Position numbers and translations under genes: made by a program. Below, in pieces: positions 1-7,409 of a stretch of DNA of 64,000 nucleotides; the stretch's first letter is position 1; each line of letters opens with the position of its first letter. Source of the stretch: Streptomyces sennicomposti. Its GTDB lineage: Bacteria > Actinomycetota > Actinomycetes > Streptomycetales > Streptomycetaceae. The stretch is from contig NZ_JAIOAB010000026.1 of assembly GCF_019890635.1 (NCBI RefSeq), positions 26,282-90,281 of the forward strand, read 5' to 3'. The notes under the pieces were generated by a model. The model saw nothing but the letters and a program-made list of their open reading frames with translations, was not told the origin of the DNA and made no database searches.

Positions 1-1
1 G

Positions 2-379
2 CCGCAACCGGACGGTTCGGTGCACAACCTCGGGGCGCAGGGGCTCGTACGGGCCGTGTGGACCGACGACGTGGTGGCCTCCACCGCGATCAGTCCGCAG
101 GTCGCCCACTACACCGGCCAGGCCGAACTGGCCCAGGTCATCCAGCAGGGCATCGATCTGCGCAAAGCGGGAGATCTCGACGGAGCGACGGCCAAACTGG
201 GTCGTGCGGTGCAGCTCGCGAGTGCCTCGGGGAACGCCGATACTGCGAAACTGCTTGCGAAGGTGGTGGACGTGGTCGACGCGGCGACAGGTACTGTGCG
301 ACTGAAGGCGAAGGTCGCGGAGGCCGACGAGATGACGCTCGAGACCCGGTCCACAAAGACTGTTCGTGTAAAGAAGTGA
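2..379 (+). CDS. VWA-type protein, C-terminal fragment (5' end outside window)
   Basis: The frame is open from the first bases of the window and ends at a TGA, so only the last ~125 residues are visible. They are mostly helical and alanine-rich (a run like IQQGIDLRKAGDLDGATAKL followed by AVQLASASGN) and end in a basic tail, TVRVKK. In Streptomyces this kind of tail closes von Willebrand factor A-domain proteins that sit directly upstream of FHA-domain genes, as here; the VWA fold itself is outside the window, so the name is an inference from context. The next gene starts about 100 bases downstream on the same strand, suggesting co-transcription. Confidence 0.55.
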   Translation, partial: PQPDGSVHNLGAQGLVRAVWTDDVVASTAISPQVAHYTGQAELAQVIQQGIDLRKAGDLDGATAKLGRAVQLASASGNADTAKLLAKVVDVVDAATGTVRLKAKVAEADEMTLETRSTKTVRVKK

Positions 380-483
380 CATAGGAAGTGACGCGGGCGA
401 CCGCGTCAGACAGCGAGCCCGGCCCCTCGGGGTGGGAGAAATCCGGTCGCAGCGGCCGGAACAGGAGAGGGGGAAGCGCCGAC

Positions 484-2094
484 ATGCCGACCTGCCCGAA
501 CGGACACCAGTCGGGTTCCGACGACTGGTGCGAGGTCTGCGGTCACCGCATGGCCGGTGCCGTACCGCCCCCGCCCCCGCCGCCCCCCGTCGGCGGCTAC
601 GGCTTCCCGCCCGCGCCCGGTCCGGGCGGACCCGGTGGGCCCGGTGGCCCCGGTCAGCCCGGCGGTCCCGGCGGGTTCGGCGGTCCCGGCCAGCCCGGCG
701 GCCGTACGCACCCGGGGGCGCCCGGCGGCGCCCAGCCCGAGCTGTGCCCGCAGTGCCGCACGCCCCGCGAGGGCGGTGCGCCGTTCTGCGAGGAGTGCCG
801 CTGGAACTTCCTGACGAACACGGCCACCTCGTACACCCCGGCCGCACCGCGCCCGCAGGGCCCCGGCCCGGGCGGTCCGGGCGCCGGCCCCGGTGGTCCG
901 GGCGGTCCCGGCGGCCCGGGCGGGCCCGGTGGTCCTTCCGGTCCGGGTCCGCGGTTCCCGCAGGCGCCGGGCCAGTCCTTCGGCGGCGGCGACCCCTTCG
1001 ACTACCAGGGCTCCCGGCCGTCGCAGGTCAACCGGCCCGCCGAGCCGATCCCGCCGTTCGGCGACCCACAGGGCCGCCCCGGCGGCGGTCCCGGCGGCCC
1101 CGGCCCCTTCGGCGGTCCGCCCCCCGGCCCCTCGGGCTTCGGCGACCCGTCGCGCCCGGTCCCGCCCCCGCCCGGCCCCCCGCCGCACGGCGGCCCGAAC
1201 GGCCCCGGCGGACAGGGCGGTCCCGGCGGCTTCGGCGGCCCCGGCGGCCAGGGCGGACCGAACAACCCCGGCGGCTTCGGCGGCCAGGGCGGTCCCGGCG
1301 GTCCGAACAACCCCGGCGGTTTCGGCGGCCCCGGCGGCCAGGGCGGGCCCGGTGGTCCGAGCGGTCCGGGTGGTCCCGGCGGCTTCGGCGGGCCCGGCGG
1401 CCAGGGCGGTCCCGGTGGCCCGAACGGCCAGGGCGGCCCCGGTGCGCCCCAGGCGTTCCACCAGCCCGGTCCGCCCTCCGCGCCCCCGTTCGGGCAGGAC
1501 ACCAACCGGCCGCAGCAGGGCGGTCCGTCCTTCGGCGGCGGTGACGACGACTGGGTGCTCTCCCCGCCGTCGTCCACGGGCCACGGCGGTCAGGGCGGCC
1601 CCGGCGGTCAGGGCGGCTACGGCTACCCGCAGCCCGGCGGTACGCAGGCCCCGGCCGGCCCGGCGTTCGGGCAGCAGCCCCAGCAGCCGGCGACGTGGAC
1701 GGCGACGATCGGCCCCGACCGCGAGTACTTCATGGCGATGATGCACCGCTCGGGTCCCGAGGCCGCGGGGCTGAACCTGCCCGCGTACTCGCCCGAGCAG
1801 CAGCGCACGCTCAGCGGCAACCAGGTCACCATCGGCCGCCGCCGGCACTCCACCGGCGACACCCCCGACATCGACCTGTCGGTGCCGCCGGAGGACCCGG
1901 GCGTCTCGCACCAGCACGCGGTGCTGGTCCAGCAGCCCGACGGCACCTGGGCGGTGGTCGACCAGAACTCGACCAACGGCACGACGGTCAACGGCTCCGA
2001 GGAGCCCATCCAGCCCTTCGTGCCGGTGCCGCTCCAGGACGGCGACCGGGTGCACGTCGGCGCGTGGACGACGATCACGATCCGGCGCGGCTGA
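484..2094 (+). CDS. Zinc-ribbon / Gly-Pro-rich / FHA domain protein
   Basis: 536 residues. The start is the ATG at 484, preceded by a GGAGAGGGGG ribosome site; an upstream in-frame start lacks one. Two zinc-ribbon-like Cys pairs lie at the N-terminus (CPNGH...CEVCGH near residues 4-22 and CPQC...CEEC near 80-100). A collagen-like GGP/GGQ repeat with almost no hydrophobic residues fills roughly residues 110-400. The last ~100 residues form an FHA domain with the expected GRR..S, SHQHA and NSTNGT elements, which bind phosphothreonine peptides. The protein probably reads out Ser/Thr kinase signalling together with the VWA-type gene upstream. The Gly-Pro repeat is much longer than a normal linker and its length is likely strain-variable. 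Confidence 0.85.
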   Translation: MPTCPNGHQSGSDDWCEVCGHRMAGAVPPPPPPPPVGGYGFPPAPGPGGPGGPGGPGQPGGPGGFGGPGQPGGRTHPGAPGGAQPELCPQCRTPREGGAPFCEECRWNFLTNTATSYTPAAPRPQGPGPGGPGAGPGGPGGPGGPGGPGGPSGPGPRFPQAPGQSFGGGDPFDYQGSRPSQVNRPAEPIPPFGDPQGRPGGGPGGPGPFGGPPPGPSGFGDPSRPVPPPPGPPPHGGPNGPGGQGGPGGFGGPGGQGGPNNPGGFGGQGGPGGPNNPGGFGGPGGQGGPGGPSGPGGPGGFGGPGGQGGPGGPNGQGGPGAPQAFHQPGPPSAPPFGQDTNRPQQGGPSFGGGDDDWVLSPPSSTGHGGQGGPGGQGGYGYPQPGGTQAPAGPAFGQQPQQPATWTATIGPDREYFMAMMHRSGPEAAGLNLPAYSPEQQRTLSGNQVTIGRRRHSTGDTPDIDLSVPPEDPGVSHQHAVLVQQPDGTWAVVDQNSTNGTTVNGSEEPIQPFVPVPLQDGDRVHVGAWTTITIRRG

Positions 2095-2103
2095 GCACGA
2101 CCG

Positions 2104-2139
2104 CGGACACGGCCGCCGACACCTCGGCGGCCGTGTCCG
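2104..2139 (+). terminator. Strong hairpin after the FHA gene
   Basis: Perfect 16-bp stem with a 4-base loop (arms CGGACACGGCCGCCGA and its complement) starting 10 bases after the FHA stop codon. There is no T tract, which is usual for Streptomyces terminators. The methyltransferase converges from the other side, so it may work in both directions. Confidence 0.75.
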
Positions 2140-2213
2140 GCTGCGTGTCCGCAGGTCAGGACACACCCGCGGTCGGCCGGTCGGCCCGGGAGGCGTCCCC
2201 GGTCCGGGAGAGG

Positions 2214-2285
2214 GCCGTCAGTCGGGCAGGGGTCCGTCAGTCAGGTGTCCGTCAGTCCGGCAGGGGCCGTCAGTCCGGCAGGGGC
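2214..2285. repeat. Tandem copies of the methyltransferase 3' end
   Basis: Four imperfect units of about 15-19 bp (core CCGTCAGTCCGGCAGGGG) start near 2215, 2234, 2249 and 2268. The last unit contains the stop codon and final codons (PLPD) of the minus-strand methyltransferase, so the other units are degenerate copies of that gene's 3' end. Confidence 0.8.
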
Positions 2286-3346
2286 CAGGCGTTCGGCCCC
2301 TCCGGGTCGTCCAGCCACGCCCACGCGCGCTCGCCGCGCACGGTGATGCCGTAGCGCTCGCGCTCGGGGCGTCCCGCCCGCCGCCACAGGCCGTACGCCT
2401 CGCGCGGGTCCGTCCGGCCGCGGGTCAGGGCGAGCAGGAAGCGGAACAGCTCGTCCTCGCGGGCGTGCGCGGGCAGCCCGGCCAGGCTCGGCGGCGGCGC
2501 CTCGGCCTCGCCGCCGCCGCGCAGCGGGACGAAGTAGGCGGGGGTGTCCAGGAACCGGCCCTCCGCGTGGGCGGCGTCCCGTACGGTCAGGACGGCCAGG
2601 CCGGTGGCGATCGGCAGCAGGACGCGGGCGCCCGGGACGCTCTGGGCGAGCCAGGCGCGCGGGACGGCGGGCAGCTCGCAGGTGGCGATGATCCGGTCGA
2701 AGGGGGCGCGTTCCGGGACGCCCCGCGCGCCGTCGCCGGTGACGACGACGGGACGGTATCCGGCCGCCGCGAGGTGCGTGCGCGCCGTCTCGGTGATCTC
2801 GGGCTCCAGATCGACGCTGGTGACGAGGTCGTCGTCGCCGAGGCGGCGGGCCAGCAGGGCGGCGTTGTAGCCGGTGCCGGCGCCGATCTCCAGGACCCGG
2901 TCGCCGTCCGTCACCCGCAGCTCGGCCAGCATGCGGGCCATCAGCGAGGGCTGGCTGCTGGAGGAGACCAGTTCCCCGTCGCGCAGCCGGGTGGCCAGCG
3001 GGGCGTCCTGGTAGGCGCCGCGCAGCCAGCGTTCGCGCGCCACGGGGTCCGGGCTCTCGCCCCAGCGCCGTTCGTAGCCGCCGGCGACAGCGACGTAGTA
3101 GTACGGCACGAAGAGGTGCCGCGGCACCGCCGCGAACGCCTCCCGCCACACGGGGTCGGCCGCCCACGCCCCGCTCGCGTCGATCTCCCGCACCAGCGCG
3201 GCCCGCGCCCGCCCGGCGAGAGCGGCCAGGTCCGGGCCGCCCGGGCCTGCGCCGCCGCCCGTGCCCGTCCCGTCGTTCTGGTCGTCCCAGTCGCCCCGGT
3301 CGCCCCGGTCGTTCCGGTCGTCCTCGCCGTCGGCATGCGCGCCCAT
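2270..3346 (-). CDS. PCMT-like (protein-L-isoaspartate) SAM methyltransferase
   Basis: 358 residues from the ATG at 3346. A Rossmann SAM-binding motif, VLEIGAGTGYNAALLA, lies at residues 151-166, and a preceding SSSQPSLMARML resembles the QP-containing motif of protein-L-isoaspartate O-methyltransferases, which methylate damaged isoaspartyl residues. The C-terminal ~100 residues are an actinobacterial extension. The first 40 residues are an Asp/Gly-rich low-complexity stretch. Actinobacterial members of this family also serve in peptide modification, but no precursor peptide or RiPP gene is nearby, so a repair or housekeeping role is more likely. It is divergent from the globin gene. An in-frame upstream extension exists but has no supporting ribosome site. 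Confidence 0.8.
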   Translation of the reverse strand: MGAHADGEDDRNDRGDRGDWDDQNDGTGTGGGAGPGGPDLAALAGRARAALVREIDASGAWAADPVWREAFAAVPRHLFVPYYYVAVAGGYERRWGESPDPVARERWLRGAYQDAPLATRLRDGELVSSSSQPSLMARMLAELRVTDGDRVLEIGAGTGYNAALLARRLGDDDLVTSVDLEPEITETARTHLAAAGYRPVVVTGDGARGVPERAPFDRIIATCELPAVPRAWLAQSVPGARVLLPIATGLAVLTVRDAAHAEGRFLDTPAYFVPLRGGGEAEAPPPSLAGLPAHAREDELFRFLLALTRGRTDPREAYGLWRRAGRPERERYGITVRGERAWAWLDDPEGPNAWPLPD

Positions 3347-3557
3347 GGCTCCACTGTGCGGCGCGATCGGCCGCGAGGCGAGCACCGAAACGGCCACGGG
3401 CCACGCGCCGGGCGGCCGTGGGCGGGTCGTAGGCCGGAAGTCCTCCGCCCGCCGTCTGAGACCATGGACGGGTACTGCAATCCCCGGGGGACGGCCCCGG
3501 GACCCCCGGCCGAGCGGCCCCGGGGCGGACCGGCACGACATTGTGAGGCAACCAGAC

Positions 3558-3962
3558 GTGACCGAGATGCGGCGCGGCACGCTTCCGGAGCAGACGTTCT
3601 ACGAGCAGGTCGGCGGGGAGGAGACGTTCCGCCGGCTCGTCCACCGCTTCTACGAGGGGGTCGCCGGCGATCCCGAGCTGCGCGCCATGTACCCGGAGGA
3701 GGACCTCGGTCCGGCCGAGGAGCGGCTGAGGCTGTTCCTGATCCAGTACTGGGGCGGCCCGACGACGTACAGCCAGGAGCGCGGCCATCCCCGGCTGCGG
3801 ATGCGGCACGTGCCGTTCAAGGTGGACCGCGCGGCGCACGACGCCTGGCTGCGCCACATGCGCACGGCCGTCGACGAGCTGGCCCTGCCCGAGGAGCAGG
3901 AGCGGACGCTGTGGAACTACCTGACGTACGCGGCGGCCTCGATGATCAACACCCCGGACTGA
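3558..3962 (+). CDS. glbO: Truncated hemoglobin (group II, GlbO-like)
   Basis: 134 residues from a GTG preceded by a GAGG ribosome site. The sequence follows group II truncated globins closely: FYEQVGGEETFRRLVHRFYE at the start, MYPEEDLGPAE, FLIQYWGGPTTY (Tyr and Trp of the distal pocket region) and RMRHVPF, where the His is the proximal haem ligand. Length is typical of the 2-on-2 fold. It probably binds oxygen or NO in the cytoplasm. It appears to be monocistronic, about 160 bases ahead of the ABC exporter operon. Confidence 0.92.
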   Translation: MTEMRRGTLPEQTFYEQVGGEETFRRLVHRFYEGVAGDPELRAMYPEEDLGPAEERLRLFLIQYWGGPTTYSQERGHPRLRMRHVPFKVDRAAHDAWLRHMRTAVDELALPEEQERTLWNYLTYAAASMINTPD

Positions 3963-4121
3963 GCCGCAGCCCCGCGTGGCCGAGAGCTGAGTCCCGCATT
4001 CCGGTCACCTCGCGCCGGATTTCGGTCACGATCCGGTCAAGTTCGGTAAAGAAGCGCTTTCTAGGCGGCCGTTCACTCTGACAACATCACCCGGAGGTCC
4101 GGACGACACGGGGGGAGCCGG

Positions 4122-7100
4122 GTGGCGGGGTTCACGGGGTTCGTCCTGTCACGCGCACGCGCGCACCGGCTGCTCCTGGCCGCCGCGCTGCTCACCGTCC
4201 TGCTGACCACGGCGGTGCTGGCGACGTTCGCCGCGTACTCCGGCGCGATCGGCGACGCCGCGCTGCGGCACTCGCTGCGCGACCCCCGTACCGCCGCCGA
4301 CGCGACCCTGGTGGTGCGGAGCGAGGTGTCCCCGGACGGCCGCCCGGCCGTCGACGCCGCCGTGCGCGCCGAGGCCCGCGAGGCCTTCGCCGGACTGCCG
4401 GCCACCGTGCGCTCCCTGGCCCGTTCCGGCCCCTACGCCCTCCCCCGCTCGCTGCAGCCCGCCGCCGAACGCTCCGGCGACCCGGACCTCACCTACTTCG
4501 CCGCCCTCGACCCCGGCCAGGTCCGGCTGGTCACCGGACGGCTGCCCGCGGCGACTTCCGGCGGCGATCTGGAGGCCGCGCTCCCCGAGGCCGCCGCCCG
4601 GCGCCTCGGTCTGAAGCCCGGCGCCCGGCTCACCCTCGCCGACCGCCTCGGCGGCCCGAAGGTCACCGTACGGATCACCGGCCTGTACCGGCCCGCCCAC
4701 GCCGACGCGCCGTACTGGCGGCTGGACGACCTGGGCGGGCGCGGCGTCCGCAAGGCCGGGTTCACGATGTACGGCCCGCTGCTGGCCGGCCCCGGCGTCC
4801 TGGCCGGTGACCGGGTGAGCGCGGGACCGACCGGCTGGCAGGTCTCGGCGGACTTCGCCACGCTGACCACCGGCCGGATCGGCGCGCTGCGCGACGCGGT
4901 CGGCGACGCCGCCGCCGGCCTGCGCAAGACCACCGCGGCGGACGGCGCCCCCGAGGTGACGACCGCGCTGCCCGCCACCCTCGACCGGATCGAGCGCTCC
5001 CTGCTGGTGGCCCGCTCCACGCTGCTGGTCGCCGCGCTCCAGCTGACCCTGCTCGCCGGGTACGCGCTGCTGCTGGTGGCCCGGCTGCTGAGCAGCGAAC
5101 GCGCCGCCGAGACCCGGCTGCTGCGGGCGCGCGGCGGCTCCCGCGCCCGGATCGCGGGCCTCGCCGCCGCCGAGGCGCTGCTGCTCGCCGTGCCCGCCGT
5201 GCTGTGCGCGCCGCTGCTGGCCGGACCGCTGACGCGGCTGCTGGCCGGGCAGGGCGCCCTGGCCCGGATCGGGCTGCACCCGGACGTGCCGGCGACCGGA
5301 GGCCCGGGGGTGTGGCCGGTGGCGGCCGCCGTGGCGCTGGGCTGCGCGCTGGCGGTGACCCTGCCCGCGCTGACCTCGTCGTTCACGGTCGTCCGCCGGG
5401 CGCGCGCCCTGCCCGCGCCGCTGCGGGCGGGCGCGGACGTGGGCCTGCTGGCGGTGGCCGCCGTGGCGTACTGGCAATTGGAGCGGCAGCCGTCCGGCGC
5501 GGTCGGCGGCGACAAGTCCGGGACGCTCGGCATCGATCCGCTGCTGGTCACCGCGCCCGCGCTGATCCTGCTGGCCGGCACCGTGCTCACCCTGCGCCTG
5601 CTGCCCCCGGCGGCCCGGCTGGCCGAGCGCCGCGCCGCCGGCGGCCGGGGGCTGGCCACCGCGCTGGCGGGCTGGCAGCTCAGCCGCCGCCCGAACCGCG
5701 GCGCGGGCGCGGTGCTGCTGCTGGTGCTCGCCGTCGCGCTCGGCATGCTGGCGATCGGGCAGGGCGCCTCCCAGCACCGTTCGCAGGACGACCAGGCCGA
5801 CTTCCTGGCGGGCGCGCCGGTACGGGTGCTGGCCGCCGGGGACGGCGAACTCGGCCGCACCGACCGGTACGCGGCCCTGGACCACGTACGGTCTGCCGCG
5901 CCCGCCGCCCGCACCACGCTCGCCCTGTCCGGCGGCCGCAGCGCCACCATCCTCGCGCTGGACACCGCGCACGCCGCCGGTTCGGTGCTGCTGCGCGGCG
6001 ACCTGGCCGCCGAGCCGGTCCGCCCGCTGCTGACGAAGCTCACGCCGAAGGGCGCGGCGGCGGGGGCGAAGGTCCCCGCCGGCGCCGCCCGGCTGCGGCT
6101 GACGGCGGCCCTGCGCTCCTCGGGCGCGGCGAGCGGCCCGGCCGAGGTCGCCGTCACCGTCGAGGACGCGGACGGGGTGCCGTACCGCCTGCCCGTCGGT
6201 TCGCTGGCCGCCGACGGCCGCCCGCACGCCCTCGGCGCGGACCTGCCCGCCGGCTCGCGGCAGCTCACCGTCACCGGCCTCGACCTGGACCTCTCCCAGC
6301 CCGTCGACCGGCCCGCGCGGCACCTGCTGACCGTGTCCGCCGTCGAGACCGCCACCGGCGGCACGGTACGGCGGCTGACGCTGCCGGCTCGCTGGACGGC
6401 GGCCTCGGCGGGCGGCGACTCGGCCGGCGCCGCCGACGCCCGCGCCGTCCCGACCCGCCCCGAGGCGACCTCGGCCGCCCCGCTGACCGTGGCCTACGGC
6501 ACCGGCTACACGCCGCACGAGCAGACCGGCCCGACAGGCGCGACCGACTCGGTGAACGTGCGGGTGCGGGCCGTCCAGCCCGCGCAGCCGGAGGTCGCCG
6601 CCGTGGCCACCGACGCCTTCCTGACCGCCGCCGGCGCCCGGCCGGGACAGCGCGTGGACGCGGTGTTCGCCGGCCAGAACGTGCCGGTGCGGATCGTCGC
6701 CTCCGTACGCGCCCTGCCGACCACCGCGCAGGGCGCGGCCCCGGGCGACTCGGTGGACGCCGCGCACGACGGCGGCGCGCTGCTGCTGGACCTGCGCGCC
6801 GCGAACCGGTTCCTCCAGACCCGTTACGGCGTCGGCGTCGCCCCCACCGAGTGGTGGCTGGACACCGACGCGCACCGGGCGGGCGACGTGGCCGCGGCGC
6901 TGCGCGCGCTGCCCGACGTCGACGCCGGGCAGGTGCTGGTGCGCGACGAGATCGCCGAACAACTGCGCGACGACCCGTTCGGCGCCGGACCGAACGCCGC
7001 GTTCACCGCCGCCGCCGTGGTCGCCGCCCTGCTGGCCGCCCTCGGCTTCGCGGTGAACGCCGCCGGGGCGCTGCGCGAGCGGGACGCCGAGTTCGCCGTC

Positions 7101-7409
7101 CTGCGCGCGCTCGGCGCCCCGCGCCGCCAGTTGGCCCGGATGCTCGCCGCCGAGCAGGGCGTGCTGGTGGCCGTGGCGCTGGCGGCCGGCGTCGCCCTCG
7201 GCAGCGTGCTGGCCCGGGCGGTGATCCCGCTGATCGTGCTGACCGGGCAGGCCGCCAAACCGGTGCCGGAGGTGCTGGTGGACCTGCCGCTCGCCCCGGT
7301 GGCGCTGCTGCTGGCCGGGGTCGCCGCCGGGCCGCTGCTCGTCACGGCGGTGCTGACCGTGCGCCGGGCCGACCCGGCGGTGTCCCTTCGAGACCGCGGA
7401 GGTGAGTGA
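4122..7409 (+). CDS. FtsX-like ABC permease, first of pair
   Basis: 1095 residues, GTG start behind GGGGAG. The protein has a membrane anchor at residues 10-35, a large extracellular domain, a central block of several membrane segments (about residues 300-480), a second extracellular domain and three C-terminal membrane segments (about 960-1090). This is the double FtsX/MacB-permease layout of actinobacterial exporters. The C-terminal half shows the usual ERDAEFAVLRALGAPRRQL coupling region. It ends one base before the start of the second permease, and the ATPase lies downstream, so the three form one operon. Substrate unknown: lipids, peptides or lipoproteins are typical of the family. Confidence 0.85.
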   Translation: MAGFTGFVLSRARAHRLLLAAALLTVLLTTAVLATFAAYSGAIGDAALRHSLRDPRTAADATLVVRSEVSPDGRPAVDAAVRAEAREAFAGLPATVRSLARSGPYALPRSLQPAAERSGDPDLTYFAALDPGQVRLVTGRLPAATSGGDLEAALPEAAARRLGLKPGARLTLADRLGGPKVTVRITGLYRPAHADAPYWRLDDLGGRGVRKAGFTMYGPLLAGPGVLAGDRVSAGPTGWQVSADFATLTTGRIGALRDAVGDAAAGLRKTTAADGAPEVTTALPATLDRIERSLLVARSTLLVAALQLTLLAGYALLLVARLLSSERAAETRLLRARGGSRARIAGLAAAEALLLAVPAVLCAPLLAGPLTRLLAGQGALARIGLHPDVPATGGPGVWPVAAAVALGCALAVTLPALTSSFTVVRRARALPAPLRAGADVGLLAVAAVAYWQLERQPSGAVGGDKSGTLGIDPLLVTAPALILLAGTVLTLRLLPPAARLAERRAAGGRGLATALAGWQLSRRPNRGAGAVLLLVLAVALGMLAIGQGASQHRSQDDQADFLAGAPVRVLAAGDGELGRTDRYAALDHVRSAAPAARTTLALSGGRSATILALDTAHAAGSVLLRGDLAAEPVRPLLTKLTPKGAAAGAKVPAGAARLRLTAALRSSGAASGPAEVAVTVEDADGVPYRLPVGSLAADGRPHALGADLPAGSRQLTVTGLDLDLSQPVDRPARHLLTVSAVETATGGTVRRLTLPARWTAASAGGDSAGAADARAVPTRPEATSAAPLTVAYGTGYTPHEQTGPTGATDSVNVRVRAVQPAQPEVAAVATDAFLTAAGARPGQRVDAVFAGQNVPVRIVASVRALPTTAQGAAPGDSVDAAHDGGALLLDLRAANRFLQTRYGVGVAPTEWWLDTDAHRAGDVAAALRALPDVDAGQVLVRDEIAEQLRDDPFGAGPNAAFTAAAVVAALLAALGFAVNAAGALRERDAEFAVLRALGAPRRQLARMLAAEQGVLVAVALAAGVALGSVLARAVIPLIVLTGQAAKPVPEVLVDLPLAPVALLLAGVAAGPLLVTAVLTVRRADPAVSLRDRGGE

